Shown: positions 16,281-25,543, counted from the stretch's first letter. The stretch: DNA of 64,000 bases from Amycolatopsis iheyensis (GCF_024703995.1 NZ_JAMXQV010000002.1:372001-436000), one strand, 5' to 3'. Made by a program: numbers and translations. Notes: generated by a model from the sequence alone, not told the origin.

Positions 16281-17876
16281 GTGACGGACGAACACACGAC
16301 GCTCCTGCTCGGCGGGCGCATCTACACTCCCGCCGGCCCCGACACCACGGCCATGGCGGTCACCGGCGGCACCGTGGTCTGGGTCGGGCAGGACGCCCCG
16401 GCCCGCGCCCTGCACCCCGGCGCCGAGGTCGTCGACCTCGACGGCGCGTTCGTGGCGCCCGCGTTCGTCGACGCCCACGTCCACGCCACCGCCACCGGCC
16501 TGCACCTGACCGGCCTCGACCTCACCGGCGTCCACAGCGGCGCCGAGCTGCTGGCCCGCGTCCGCGACGCCGTCGTTCCCGGCCAGGTCCTGCTCGCCCA
16601 CGGCTGGGACGAAAGCGCCTGGACCGACCCCCGGCTGCCCAGCCGCACCGAGCTCGACGCCGCCGCCGGCGGGGCCCCCGTCTACCTCAGCCGCGTCGAC
16701 GTCCACTCGGCGCTGGTCTCCACCGCCCTGCTCGAGCTCGCCCCGGCCGCCCGCGACGCCGACGGCTTCGCCCCCGAGGGCCCGCTGACCCGCGCCGCCC
16801 ACCACGCCGTGCGCGCGGCCGTGCGCGCCGCCATCACCCCCGAGCAGCGCGAACGGGCCCAACGCGCGTTCCTCGCCGAAGCCGCCGCCCGGGGCATCGT
16901 CAGCGTCCACGAATGCGCCGGCCCCGACATCTCCGGCCACGACGACCTCGCCGCCCTGCTCGACCTCGCCGGCCCGCACACCGCCGAGGTCGTCGGCTAC
17001 TGGGGCGAGCTCGGCGCCGTCGAGGCCGCGAAGCAGCTCGGCGTCCGCGGCCTGGCCGGTGACCTGTTCGTCGACGGCGCCCTCGGCTCCCACACCGCCG
17101 CGCTGAGCGAGCCCTACGCCGACCACGACGGCTCCGGCGCGCGCTACCTCGACGCCCACCGCATCGGCGAGCACCTGGCCGCCTGCACCGAAGCCGGGCT
17201 GCAGGCCGGCTTCCACGTCATCGGCGACGCCGCCGTCACCGAAGTCGTCGAAGGCTTCCGCCTCGCCGAGAAGGAGGTCGGGCAGCGGGCGCTGGCCGCC
17301 CGCCACCACCGCCTCGAGCACCTGGAGATGGTCACCGCCGAGCAGGCGAAGCTGCTGGCCGGCTGGGGCGTGACCGCCTCGGTGCAACCACTGTTCGACG
17401 CGCTGTGGGGCGGCCCGGAAGGCATGTACGCCGAACGGCTCGGCGCGGACCGCGCGGCCGGGCTGAACCCCTTCTCGACGCTCGCCGCCGCAGGCGTCGT
17501 GCTGGCCTTCGGCTCCGACGCCCCGGTGACCCCGCTCGACCCGTGGGGCAGCGTCCGCGCGGGCGCCTACCACCGCACCCCGGGCGCGGGCCTGTCGCCG
17601 CGCGCGGCCTTCACCGCCCACACCCGGGCCGGGCACCGCGCCGCCGGCGTCAACGACGGGATCACCGGCAGCCTGGTGCCCGGCGCGCCCGCGCACTACG
17701 CGATCTGGGACGCCACCGACCTCGTCGTGGCCACCCCCGACAGCCGCGTCCAGCGCTGGTCGACCGACCCGCGCGCCGGCGTGCCGCCCCTGCCGCGCCT
17801 CGAGCCGGACGCGGCGTTGCCGGGCTGCCTGCGCACGGTGCGCGCGGGTGAAGTCCTCCACGACGCCATCACCTAG
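16281..17876 (+). CDS. YtcJ-like metal-dependent amidohydrolase
   Basis: 531 aa, amidohydrolase_3 type. Metal motifs in order: DAHVHATATG (HxH, about residue 66), FHVIGD (His), HRLEHLEMV (His) and FGSDAP (Asp). A long inserted domain separates the first two, usual for YtcJ-like N-substituted formamide deformylases and related hydrolases. The start is GTG 16281. Its stop is 11 nt before lnt, so it may be transcribed with the envelope genes, but function in that pathway is not implied. The substrate cannot be inferred. Confidence 0.85.
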   Translation: MTDEHTTLLLGGRIYTPAGPDTTAMAVTGGTVVWVGQDAPARALHPGAEVVDLDGAFVAPAFVDAHVHATATGLHLTGLDLTGVHSGAELLARVRDAVVPGQVLLAHGWDESAWTDPRLPSRTELDAAAGGAPVYLSRVDVHSALVSTALLELAPAARDADGFAPEGPLTRAAHHAVRAAVRAAITPEQRERAQRAFLAEAAARGIVSVHECAGPDISGHDDLAALLDLAGPHTAEVVGYWGELGAVEAAKQLGVRGLAGDLFVDGALGSHTAALSEPYADHDGSGARYLDAHRIGEHLAACTEAGLQAGFHVIGDAAVTEVVEGFRLAEKEVGQRALAARHHRLEHLEMVTAEQAKLLAGWGVTASVQPLFDALWGGPEGMYAERLGADRAAGLNPFSTLAAAGVVLAFGSDAPVTPLDPWGSVRAGAYHRTPGAGLSPRAAFTAHTRAGHRAAGVNDGITGSLVPGAPAHYAIWDATDLVVATPDSRVQRWSTDPRAGVPPLPRLEPDAALPGCLRTVRAGEVLHDAIT

Positions 17877-17887
17877 AGTTCTCAGGC

Positions 17888-19516
17888 GTGGCAGTCACCG
17901 TGGCGGACCCCGAACCGGGCGCCCCGCACCAACCCGCCCGCGTGCGGCGGTTCCCCCGTGCCTGGCTGCTGCGGCTGGCCGCGGCGCTGGTGTCCGGTTT
18001 CGCCTACTACCTGAGCTTCGCGCCGCGCCCGCTGTGGTGGCTCGCGCCGCTGGCCTTCGCCGGCTTCGCCTGCGTCCTGCGCGGGCGCACCTTCCGGGGC
18101 GCGTTCGGCTACGGCTTCGCGTTCGGGTTCGTCTTCTTCCTGCCGCTGCTGACCTGGCTGCTGGATTTCCTCGGCCCGGACTTCGGCCCGTGGCCGTGGC
18201 TGGGCCTGTCCTTCGCGCTGGCGCTCTACTACGGCCTCGCCGGCGGGCTCATCACCTGGGTGGCCCGGCTGCCGCTCGCGCCGCTGTGGGGCGCGCTGGT
18301 GTTCATCGCCCTGGAGACACCCCGCGCGTGGTTCCCCTTCGGTGGCTTCCCGTGGGGCCGGGTCGCCTTCAGCCAGCCCGAAGGCGCGTTCCTGCCGCTG
18401 GCCTCGATCGGCGGCGCACCACTGGTCGGCCTCGCCGTCGTCCTGAGCGGCTTCTGCCTGGCCGCGGTCGCCGCACGGCTCTGGAACGGCCGTGCGGCGC
18501 TCACGGCGGCCCTGCGGGCCCGGCGGACCGTGTTCGCCGCGGCCGGCACGCTGCTGCCGGTCGTGGCCGGGCTGGCGCTGTGGCCGACCATCGGGACCGG
18601 CGCCCAGGACGGCGAACGCACCATCGCGACCGTCCAGGGCAACGCCCCCGACATCGGCCTCGCGCTGCAGGGCGAGCGCGAGCTGCTGCGCCGCAACACC
18701 ATCGCCGAGAGCGAGCGGCTGCTCGACGCCATCCACGCCGGCCAGGTCCCGAAGCCCGACCTGGTGCTGTGGCCGGAGAGCGCCACCACCGTCACCGGCC
18801 CCGACCCGCAGGTCGACCAGCTCGTCGCGAGCTTCGGCGTGCCCGCGCTGATCGGCGCGCTCTACGAGCTGCCCGACCGGCACCTGCAGAACTCCGTCAT
18901 CGCCTGGGACCCGCACACCGGCCCGGGCCAGCGCTACGCGAAGCAGCAGCTGGTGCCCTTCGGCGAGTACGTGCCCGCCCGCAAGGTCGCCGAGCTCGTC
19001 ACCCCCTTCCTCGACTCCGAGACCGTGGACATGGTCCCCGGCGACGGCGCGAACCAGGCCATCGCCATCGCGGGCACGAAGGTCGGGGTGTTCGTCTGCT
19101 ACGAGGCCGCGTTCGACTACCCGGCCCGCGACGCCGTGCGCGACGGCGCCGAAGTGCTCGTGGTGCCGACCAACAACGCCTGGTACGGCGAGAGCGAGAT
19201 GAGCCTGCAGCAGCTGGCGATGTCGCGGCTGCGCGCGGTCGAGCACGGCCGGGCCGTCGTGGTGTCCGCGGTCTCCGGGGTGAGCGCCGTGGTCGCCCCC
19301 GACGGGACGGTTACCAGCTCAACGGGCCTTTTCACCGCGGATTCCCTGGTCGGGCGCGTGCCGCTGCGGACGCAGACTACGCTGTCGGATCGACTCGGTG
19401 CGTGGACGGAGTACGGCTTGCTGGCACTGGCGATCGCCGGGGTGGCCGGCGGGCTCGTGCTCCGTTTTCGCACTCGGCGCGCCAGCGCCGGCACGGCAGG
19501 GGACACGGCGGACTGA
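17888..19516 (+). CDS. lnt: Apolipoprotein N-acyltransferase
   Basis: 542 aa. The N-terminal half has 5-6 membrane helices (about 20-235), with a further helix at the C-terminus. Between them lies a nitrilase-like domain with the expected triad E297 (LWPES), K352 (YAKQQLVPFGEYVP) and C404 (VFVCYEAAF). The enzyme adds the third acyl chain to the N-terminal cysteine of lipoproteins at the outer face of the membrane. GTG 17888 is the start. It precedes the polyprenol-mannose synthase by 27 nt, the same functional pair that is fused in Mycobacterium tuberculosis Ppm1. Confidence 0.94.
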   Translation: MAVTVADPEPGAPHQPARVRRFPRAWLLRLAAALVSGFAYYLSFAPRPLWWLAPLAFAGFACVLRGRTFRGAFGYGFAFGFVFFLPLLTWLLDFLGPDFGPWPWLGLSFALALYYGLAGGLITWVARLPLAPLWGALVFIALETPRAWFPFGGFPWGRVAFSQPEGAFLPLASIGGAPLVGLAVVLSGFCLAAVAARLWNGRAALTAALRARRTVFAAAGTLLPVVAGLALWPTIGTGAQDGERTIATVQGNAPDIGLALQGERELLRRNTIAESERLLDAIHAGQVPKPDLVLWPESATTVTGPDPQVDQLVASFGVPALIGALYELPDRHLQNSVIAWDPHTGPGQRYAKQQLVPFGEYVPARKVAELVTPFLDSETVDMVPGDGANQAIAIAGTKVGVFVCYEAAFDYPARDAVRDGAEVLVVPTNNAWYGESEMSLQQLAMSRLRAVEHGRAVVVSAVSGVSAVVAPDGTVTSSTGLFTADSLVGRVPLRTQTTLSDRLGAWTEYGLLALAIAGVAGGLVLRFRTRRASAGTAGDTAD

Positions 19517-19543
19517 CCGCCGGGGATATCGGAGGAAACACGG

Positions 19544-20311
19544 ATGTCGCAGGCGCCGCGGGGGGCCCGGGAAATCGAGCCGGTGCTGGTGGTGATCCCG
19601 ACCTACAACGAGCGGGAGAACCTCGGCCCGATCTTGGATCGCCTGCACAAGGCACTGCCGGACGTGCACGTGCTCGTGGTGGACGACGGCAGCCCGGACG
19701 GCACCGGTGAGCTCGCCGACGAGCGCGCCGCCGCGAACGACCACGTCCACGTCATGCACCGCACCGAGAAGGCCGGCCTGGGCGCCGCCTACATCGCCGG
19801 GTTCCGGTGGGGGCTGGCGCGGGAGTACAACACGATCGTCGAGATGGACGCCGACGGCTCGCACGCGCCGGAGGACCTGCCGCGGCTGCTGGACGCGGTC
19901 GGCGACGCCGACCTGGCCATCGGCTCGCGGTACGTCCCGGGCGGCAGCGTGGTGAACTGGCCGCTCAAGCGGCAGGTCCTCTCGCGCGGCGCCAACCTCT
20001 ACTCGCAGCTCGCGCTGGGCATGCGCACCCGCGACATCACCGCCGGGTTCCGCGCCTACCGCCGTCCGGTGCTGGAGAAGCTGGCGCTGGACGAGGTCAA
20101 CTCGCACGGCTACTGCTTCCAGATCGACCTGACGCTGCGCACGGCCGACGCCGGGTTCGAGATCGTCGAGGTGCCGATCACCTTCACCGAGCGCGAGATC
20201 GGCGAGTCGAAGATGGACGGCTCGATCATCCGCGAGGCGTTCCTGCGGGTGGCCACCTGGGGTGCGGAGCGCCGCTGGCACCAGCTGCGCCGGCTGGTCA
20301 AGCGGGGCTGA
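19544..20311 (+). CDS. ppm1: Polyprenol monophosphomannose synthase (GT2)
   Basis: 255 aa glycosyltransferase family 2. It has [12 protein letters not shown] at the N-terminus, VDDGSPDGT for nucleotide-sugar binding, EMDADGSH (metal/sugar DxD-like) and a C-terminal [11 protein letters not shown] motif typical of dolichol/polyprenol-phosphate mannose synthases. It makes polyprenyl-phosphomannose from GDP-mannose for lipoglycan and protein mannosylation. There is no membrane helix, so it probably docks with Lnt, whose gene is directly upstream. The ribosome site GGAGGAAAC is good. Confidence 0.93.
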   Translation: MSQAPRGAREIEPVLVVIPTYNERENLGPILDRLHKALPDVHVLVVDDGSPDGTGELADERAAANDHVHVMHRTEKAGLGAAYIAGFRWGLAREYNTIVEMDADGSHAPEDLPRLLDAVGDADLAIGSRYVPGGSVVNWPLKRQVLSRGANLYSQLALGMRTRDITAGFRAYRRPVLEKLALDEVNSHGYCFQIDLTLRTADAGFEIVEVPITFTEREIGESKMDGSIIREAFLRVATWGAERRWHQLRRLVKRG

Positions 20312-20448
20312 CCCGCGCGGTCACGATCGGCGAACGCGCCGCCCTGTGCGGCTTCGCAGGGGGACTCGCCGGGCGCACCTCGGCGTCGAACCGCGCCGCC
20401 GGTGTTCACTCATGCCGATTTCTCCTGTTCTCGGCCATCATGGGGCCG

Positions 20449-21234
20449 ATGACGACCATCGTGGCCCTCCACGCCCACGCCGACGACCCCGTGCTGCTCA
20501 GCGGCGGCACCCTGGCCCGCGCGGCGGCCGACGGGCACCGGGTGGTGGTCGTCGTGGCCACCGACGGCATGTCCGGGGAGCACCCGAGCGCGCGGTGGGC
20601 CGAGCTGGAGGCCAGTGCCGCCATCCTCGGCGTCCGGCGCGTCGTGCACCTCGGGTACGCCGACAGCGGCCACGGACCCGAGCTGTACCCGGATCCGCCC
20701 GGCCGGCAACGCTTCGCCCGCGCGGATACCGAGGAGGCCGCGCACCGGCTCGCCGCGATCCTGCACGAGGAGAAGGCCGACCTGCTGCTCGGTTACGACG
20801 CCAACGGCGGCTACGGCCACCGCGACCACGTCAAGGTGCACGAGGTCGCCCGGCGCGCGGCCCGGCTGACCGGGACGCGGCTGCTGGAGGCCACGCTGCC
20901 GCGTGACTTCGCGTTGCGGTTCGTCCGGATCCTGCGGGCGCTGCGGATCCCGTTCGACTACGACGCCGAAGCGCTCGAGCACGCCTACAGCCCGGCGGCG
21001 TCGGTCACCCACCGGTTCGACGTGCGGCGATTCGCCGGGCGCAAGCAGGCGGCGCTGGCGGCGCACGTGTCCGACGTGCGGGGGAGCGGGCGGCTCGCGG
21101 CGGTGCTGCGGCTGCTGGTGTGGCTGCCGTCGCCGCTGTTCGCGGTGGTGGCGGGCCGGGAGTGGTACGTCGAGGTCAGGCCGGCAGGATCGGCACGCGC
21201 TCTGCAAGTTCCTGCACGTTCTCGGCGTCGGTGA
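20449..21234 (+). CDS. PIG-L / LmbE-family zinc-dependent deacetylase
   Basis: 261 aa. HAHADDP near the start matches the AHPDD zinc motif and GHRDHVKVH supplies the distal histidines. The family removes N-acetyl groups from GlcNAc-containing substrates, including mycothiol precursors (MshB) and antibiotics. An in-frame ATG at 20440 is an alternative start; the ribosome site is weak for both. The C-terminal 59 nt overlap the DeoR gene on the opposite strand. Position after ppm1 (137 nt gap) suggests, but does not show, a cell-surface sugar role. Confidence 0.85.
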   Translation: MTTIVALHAHADDPVLLSGGTLARAAADGHRVVVVVATDGMSGEHPSARWAELEASAAILGVRRVVHLGYADSGHGPELYPDPPGRQRFARADTEEAAHRLAAILHEEKADLLLGYDANGGYGHRDHVKVHEVARRAARLTGTRLLEATLPRDFALRFVRILRALRIPFDYDAEALEHAYSPAASVTHRFDVRRFAGRKQAALAAHVSDVRGSGRLAAVLRLLVWLPSPLFAVVAGREWYVEVRPAGSARALQVPARSRRR

Positions 21235-21916
21235 GCACGCCGGCGACGTCACCGAAGGGCAGGACGCTGAAGCGGGACGCGGCGCCGATCTTCTCGGCGC
21301 TGGCCAGGACGTAGGTGTCGGCCGCGCGCCGGGCCAGCGTGCGCTTCATCGCGGCTTCGTCGGCGTCCCCGGTGGTGAGCCCGGCTTCGGGGTGGACGCC
21401 GGTGACGCCGAGCAGGAAGACCTCGGCGCTGATCGACTGGGCGGCCTCGGCCGCGGCGGCGCCGCAGGTGACCGCGGAGTGCCGGAACAGGCGGCCGCCG
21501 AGCAGGAAGACGTCGATGCCCGGGTGCTCGAGCAGGGCGACGGCGACGGTCGGGCTGTGCGTGACGACCGTGGCTTCGAGGTCTGCGGGCAGGGCTTTCG
21601 CGACGGCGAGGGTGGTGGTGCCGCCGTCGAGGATGACGGTCGAGCCGGGCCGGACCAGCTGCGCGGCGACCCGGGCGACCCGGTCCTTGCCGTCGACGGC
21701 GATGGCCGTGCGGCTCGCGTAGTCGGCGACGGCGGGGGAGACCGGCAGCGCCCCGCCGTAGACGCGCTGGCAGAGCCCGGCGGAGGCCAGGTCCCGCAGG
21801 TCGCGGCGGATGCTGTCTTCGGAGACGCCGAGTTCGGCCGCGACGTCCTTCGCCAGCACCTTGCCGTCGGCGGCCAGCCGGGCCAGCAGCAGTTCACGGC
21901 GTTCCCCAACCAGCAT
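21176..21916 (-). CDS. DeoR-family transcriptional regulator
   Basis: 246 aa. An N-terminal helix-turn-helix (ERRELLLARL...VSEDSIRRDLRDLA) is followed by a DeoR sugar-phosphate sensing domain with DGGTTTLAVAKAL and the terminal GVTGV.PEAGLTTGD region. The ATG at 21916 follows AAGGAGG; the much longer ORF upstream in the same frame is an artefact. It is divergent from the NUDIX gene with a 48-nt gap. Such regulators usually repress sugar or nucleoside genes and respond to a phosphorylated intermediate. Its target is not obvious. Confidence 0.9.
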   Translation of the reverse strand: MLVGERRELLLARLAADGKVLAKDVAAELGVSEDSIRRDLRDLASAGLCQRVYGGALPVSPAVADYASRTAIAVDGKDRVARVAAQLVRPGSTVILDGGTTTLAVAKALPADLEATVVTHSPTVAVALLEHPGIDVFLLGGRLFRHSAVTCGAAAAEAAQSISAEVFLLGVTGVHPEAGLTTGDADEAAMKRTLARRAADTYVLASAEKIGAASRFSVLPFGDVAGVLTDAENVQELAERVPILPA

Positions 21917-21964
21917 GCACGATCCTCCTTGTTGTTGCCGAGTCATGCACATTATGGTCGCGGC

Positions 21965-22579
21965 ATGACCTCTTCGACAAGCCTGGACCGCAACCCCCGC
22001 GTCCGGATCACCGACGTCGAGCTGCTGTCGTCGGCCTGGTACGTCCTGCGCCGCACGACGTTCGACTACCAGCACCGCGACGGCACCTGGACGACCCAGC
22101 AGCGCGAGACCTACGACCGCGGCAACGGAGCCACGGTGCTGCTCTACGACCTCGCGGGCGGCACGGTGCTGCTGACCCGCCAGTTCCGCTACCCGGTCTA
22201 CGTGAACGAGCACCCGGACGGCATGTTCCTCGAGACGGCCGCGGGCCTGCTGGACGCCGAGGACCCGGAGACGGCGATCCGCCGGGAGGCGGAGGAGGAG
22301 ACGGGCGTGCGGATCGGCGCGCTGCAGCACGTGTTCGACGTGTACACGAGCCCGGGCTCGGTGACCGAGCGCCTGCACTGCTACGCGGCGCCGTACGACC
22401 CGGCCGACCGCGGCGCGGGCGGCGGCATCGCGGCAGAAGGCGAGGACATCGAGGTCCTGGAACTCCGGTTCGACGACGCGCTGAAGATGATCGAGACGGG
22501 CGAGATCGCCGACGCGAAGACGATCATGCTCCTGCAGTGGGCAGCACTGCACGGCCCGTTCCGCCCGACGCCGGGCTAG
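21965..22579 (+). CDS. NUDIX hydrolase, GDP-mannose/ADP-ribose pyrophosphatase type
   Basis: 204 aa. GLLDAEDPETAIRREAEEET then GV is the complete Nudix box (Gx5Ex7REUxEExGU). The N-terminal beta domain and VLLTRQFRYPVYVNE motif match the NudK/NudF group that hydrolyses nucleoside diphosphate sugars. A TATGGT -10-like hexamer at 21953-21958 lies 6 nt before the ATG, suggesting a leaderless mRNA. The gene is followed by an unusual repeat array and a strong hairpin. Confidence 0.9.
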   Translation: MTSSTSLDRNPRVRITDVELLSSAWYVLRRTTFDYQHRDGTWTTQQRETYDRGNGATVLLYDLAGGTVLLTRQFRYPVYVNEHPDGMFLETAAGLLDAEDPETAIRREAEEETGVRIGALQHVFDVYTSPGSVTERLHCYAAPYDPADRGAGGGIAAEGEDIEVLELRFDDALKMIETGEIADAKTIMLLQWAALHGPFRPTPG

Positions 22580-22587
22580 CACCCGGA

Positions 22588-22693
22588 GGGTCGGCTCACG
22601 TACCGGAAGGGTCGGCTCGCGCACCTGGACGGTCGGCTCACCAGCCGACCCCCTGGGCACGCCAACCGACCCTCCGGGTATGTGAGCCGACCC
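22588..22693. repeat. Array of six 21-nt units, three direct then three inverted
   Basis: The core GGGTCGGCTC starts at 22588, 22609 and 22630 (the third copy has C as first base). The complementary core AGCCGACCC starts at 22643, 22664 (AACCGACCC) and 22685. Every step is exactly 21 nt, so the block is a symmetric three-by-three palindrome centred near 22640. The outer copies share GGGTCGGCTCAC followed by RTACC. It lies between the NUDIX stop and the terminator. Function is unknown: protein-binding array, extended RNA hairpin or mobile repeat. Confidence 0.85.
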
Positions 22694-22703
22694 TCTGAGT
22701 ACG

Positions 22704-22740
22704 GAAGAACCCCCGCGGGGGGAGGTCGCGGGGGTTCTTC
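22704..22740. terminator. Strong bidirectional hairpin between the NUDIX gene and rbpA
   Basis: A perfect 14-bp stem: GAAGAACCCCCGCG (22704-22717) with CGCGGGGGTTCTTC (22727-22740) and a 9-nt loop. It lies between convergent genes and can serve both. Confidence 0.85.
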
Positions 22741-22779
22741 GCGGTGGGAGCGTTGGCTACGGGCCGACGCTGGAGCGGG

Positions 22780-23127
22780 TTACGCGGACCGGGAGGTCCG
22801 CCGGCCCTTCAGCTCGGCGAGACGTTCGTTGAGCAGGTCCTCGAGCTCGGGGATCGTGCGCCGCTCGAGCAGCATGTCCCAGTGGGTGCGCGGCGGCTTG
22901 ACCTTCTTCTGCTCGGGCTGCCCACCGTCGACGATCTCCGATTCGCTGCCGTGCAGCCGGCATTCCCAGACCGTCGGGATCTCGGCGTCGTCGGAGAACG
23001 GCACCTCGAACTCGTGGTTCTTGGGGCAGGCGTAGCGCACGGTGCGGCGTGGAGCGAGGTCGTGGTTGCGGTCGGTCTCGTAGCTGACCGCTCCCAGCCG
23101 GCTTCCACGAAGAACACGGTCGGCCAT
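22780..23127 (-). CDS. rbpA: RNA polymerase-binding protein RbpA
   Basis: 115 aa, the usual length. It begins MADRVLRGSRLGAVSYETDR, the strongly conserved N-terminus, followed by the RbpA core domain with C34 and C56 (YACPKNHEFE; WECRLHG), a basic linker (KKVKPPRTHWDMLLERRTI) and the C-terminal sigma-interaction helix (ELEDLLNERL). It binds RNA polymerase and group 1/2 sigma factors, stabilising open complexes. A SigR-type promoter lies about 60 nt upstream, matching the known thiol-stress control of rbpA in Streptomyces. Confidence 0.97.
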   Translation of the reverse strand: MADRVLRGSRLGAVSYETDRNHDLAPRRTVRYACPKNHEFEVPFSDDAEIPTVWECRLHGSESEIVDGGQPEQKKVKPPRTHWDMLLERRTIPELEDLLNERLAELKGRRTSRSA

Positions 23128-23184
23128 GTCGGGGGTCCTTTCAGTCAGCTCCGGGGTGGAGCCAGGGTGATGCTCACCCTATGC

Positions 23185-23210
23185 AACGACTTGGGGCCCC
23201 CGAGGATTCC
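23185..23210 (-). promoter_or_regulatory. SigR-type promoter of rbpA
   Basis: On the minus strand GGAAT (23210-23206) is followed after 18 nt by GTT (23187-23185), the GGAAT-N18-GTT pattern of SigR (thiol oxidative stress sigma). The rbpA start is about 58 nt further on. The rest of the 227-nt gap back to the end of tdk shows no other feature I can name. Confidence 0.7.
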
Positions 23211-23354
23211 CGGGACACCATGTCGTTGCTCACGATGAGCTGCGTCACCCAACGGCATCAGCTTCCTCTAGTAGGAGGCGTTTCGCGCTCCGGCGTGACG
23301 TCAATACGGCCTTCTTAGTGCTGATATCCCCCGGATGGGCTACTGGCACCGTCG

Positions 23355-24119
23355 TCAGGTCAACCGTAACTGACCGTGACGACCAGTTACGGGGCCCAAG
23401 TCACCCGATCGGAAGTGGCGGCGACACAATACCTGATAACGCACAGTAGCGTTTTCAGCCTCAAAACCGGCCAAAGCTGAAGATTCAACTACGGATTGTT
23501 CGGTATCTGCCACCACAACGGTGTCACCCTCACGCACCACCTCACCCTCGACGACCCGCGCGTTGAACCGCCCGGGCACCCCGCACCAGCACAACACCTC
23601 GACCTGAACCGGCTGCAACTCGTCCGCCAGTTCGAACAGGCGAGCGGCACCCGGGAACAACCGGCTCCGGAAGTCCGTCGCGATCCCGAAGCAGTACACG
23701 TCGATCTCGACCTCGTCGGCCAGCTCCGCCAGCTGGTCGACCTGCCCGGGGGAGAGGAACTGCGCCTCGTCCACCACCACGTAGTCCACGTGCTGCCCCC
23801 GCGACCACTCCTGCCGCACCAGCTCCCGCACGTCGGTGTCCTCACCGACCTCCACCGCCTGCCGGCTCAACCCGATCCGGCTCGAGATCCGCGGCGCACC
23901 CGACCGGTCGTGCCGCACCAGCACCAGCCCCCGCCGGCCCTGCCGCGCGTGGTTGTGGTCGATCTGCAACGCCAGGGTCGACTTCCCGCAGTCCATCGGC
24001 CCGTAACAGAACTTCAGCCTGCCCACCGGCGGCGTCCCGCGACGCGAACCGGCCGCGGGAACCGACGAGAGCGCATCGGTGGGATCAGGGCCGGCGGCCC
24101 GGTCGTTCAGCAAGGTCAC
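23355..24119 (-). CDS. tdk: Thymidine kinase-like P-loop protein
   Basis: 254 aa from GTG 24119. The P-loop GPMDCGKST, the VVVDEAQFL Walker B/catalytic glutamate region and the late zinc-binding cysteines (CWCG; VLCRRHF) follow type II thymidine kinase order. The P-loop has DC where classical Tdk has FS, and the chain is longer than the usual 190-200 aa, with a 35-residue N-terminal extension and a C-terminal tail. It would phosphorylate thymidine for salvage; other nucleoside specificity is possible. It lies 23 nt after the MFS gene and probably shares its transcript. Confidence 0.82.
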   Translation of the reverse strand: MTLLNDRAAGPDPTDALSSVPAAGSRRGTPPVGRLKFCYGPMDCGKSTLALQIDHNHARQGRRGLVLVRHDRSGAPRISSRIGLSRQAVEVGEDTDVRELVRQEWSRGQHVDYVVVDEAQFLSPGQVDQLAELADEVEIDVYCFGIATDFRSRLFPGAARLFELADELQPVQVEVLCWCGVPGRFNARVVEGEVVREGDTVVVADTEQSVVESSALAGFEAENATVRYQVLCRRHFRSGDLGPVTGRHGQLRLT

Positions 24120-24142
24120 GACGCCCGACCCTATCGGGGGGC

Positions 24143-25543
24143 CTACAGGACCTCCGGCGGGGTGTTGCCCGCGGCCACGATCGCCCGCCGCACCGGCACC
24201 AGCCACACCAGCACCAGCCCCGCCGCGAAGAAGATCACCAGCGCCACGATCGCCAGCCGGAACGACCCCGTCGCCTGCCCGACACCCGCGAACAGCAACG
24301 GCCCCAGCCACGACGTCCCCCGCTCACCCACGACGTAGAGCGAGTAGTACTGCGCGTCCTTGCCCGCCGGGATCATCTGGCTGAACAACGACCGCGACAA
24401 CGCGTTCGTCCCACCCAGCACCAGCCCGATCCCCACCGCCACCGCCAGGAACTGCACCAGCTGCTTCGGCTGCACGAAGTACGCCCCGGCCAGCACCACC
24501 ACCCACAGCACCAGGCTGCCCATGATCGTCTTCTTCGCCCCGACCCGCCGCGCCGCCAGCCCGTGCAACGTCCCACCCAGGTACGCCACGAACTGGATCA
24601 CCAGGATCGTCACGATCAGCACCTCGTTGCCGAACCGCAGCTCGTCCTTCCCGTACTGCGCCGACACCGTCACCACCGTGTTGATCCCATCGGTGAAGAC
24701 CAGGTAGCTGCCCAGGAAGGCCAACGTCAACGGGTACGCCTTCGCCGCCACGACCGTCTGCTTCAGCTCCGCGAACCCCGCACGCAGCACCGACCGCCCC
24801 GCCACGACGTCGACCGGCGTGTGCCGGCGGGGGAGCGCCCGCACGGCCGGAACGGTGAACGCCGCCCACCACAGCCCCGAAGTCAGGAAGCAGATCTGCA
24901 CCGCGAGCCCCTGGCTCACTCCGAACGCGTCGTGCCCCAGGTAGAACCCCAGCTGCAACGCCAGCGCCAGCCCGCCACCCAGGTACCCGAACGCCCAGCC
25001 CTTCGCCGAGATGTCGTCCCGCTCGTCCGGCCCGCCGATGTCCACCAGGAACGAGTAGTAGACGACCAGCGAACCGCCGTACCCGATGTTCGCCACGATG
25101 AACAGCACCACGCCCAGCTGCCAGTCCGACCCAGCGAAGAAGAACATCGCCGCCGCCGCGACCGCGCCCAGGAACGCGAACCCACCCAGGATCCGCCGCT
25201 TGTTGTGGCTCCGGTCGGCCACCGCACCCGCGATCGGCAGCACCAGCACCTGCACCACCGTCGCCACCGACAGCAGGTACCCCCACACCGAACCGGCGGG
25301 GAAGTGCAACCCGAACAACGACACGTCGCAGTTGTTCAGCGTGTCCACGTGACCCGCCGCGTCCAAGCACGCACGGTCCCCGTTAAGGGTGATGTTCGAC
25401 TTCGCGTCCTCGGCCGCGATCGAGCTCATCGACAGCGCGCCGAACACCGTCGTCGTCGACGAATAGAACGGTGAATTCGCCCAGTCGTAGAAATACCAGC
25501 CCCACCGCTCGCGCTTCGTCGAGCGCGTCCCGGCCAGCGTCAT
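24143..25543 (-). CDS. MFS transporter of the Atg22/UMF1 type
   Basis: 466 aa with about 12 predicted membrane helices. KRERWGWYFYDWANSPFYSS at the N-terminus is the signature of UMF1/Atg22-like major facilitator proteins; the ADRSHNKRR loop follows helix 3. Relatives export amino acids or small metabolites, but bacterial members are uncharacterised. The ATG at 25543 follows GAGGAGCC; a longer ORF start at 25621 is unlikely. It is divergent from the Rpf-like gene with a 244-nt gap. Confidence 0.87.
   Translation of the reverse strand: MTLAGTRSTKRERWGWYFYDWANSPFYSSTTTVFGALSMSSIAAEDAKSNITLNGDRACLDAAGHVDTLNNCDVSLFGLHFPAGSVWGYLLSVATVVQVLVLPIAGAVADRSHNKRRILGGFAFLGAVAAAAMFFFAGSDWQLGVVLFIVANIGYGGSLVVYYSFLVDIGGPDERDDISAKGWAFGYLGGGLALALQLGFYLGHDAFGVSQGLAVQICFLTSGLWWAAFTVPAVRALPRRHTPVDVVAGRSVLRAGFAELKQTVVAAKAYPLTLAFLGSYLVFTDGINTVVTVSAQYGKDELRFGNEVLIVTILVIQFVAYLGGTLHGLAARRVGAKKTIMGSLVLWVVVLAGAYFVQPKQLVQFLAVAVGIGLVLGGTNALSRSLFSQMIPAGKDAQYYSLYVVGERGTSWLGPLLFAGVGQATGSFRLAIVALVIFFAAGLVLVWLVPVRRAIVAAGNTPPEVL

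Noticed and set aside
16200..17861. 553-aa minus-strand frame opposite the YtcJ-like amidohydrolase
   Set aside because: Gly/Val/Ala-rich shadow; the plus strand carries all metal-binding motifs.
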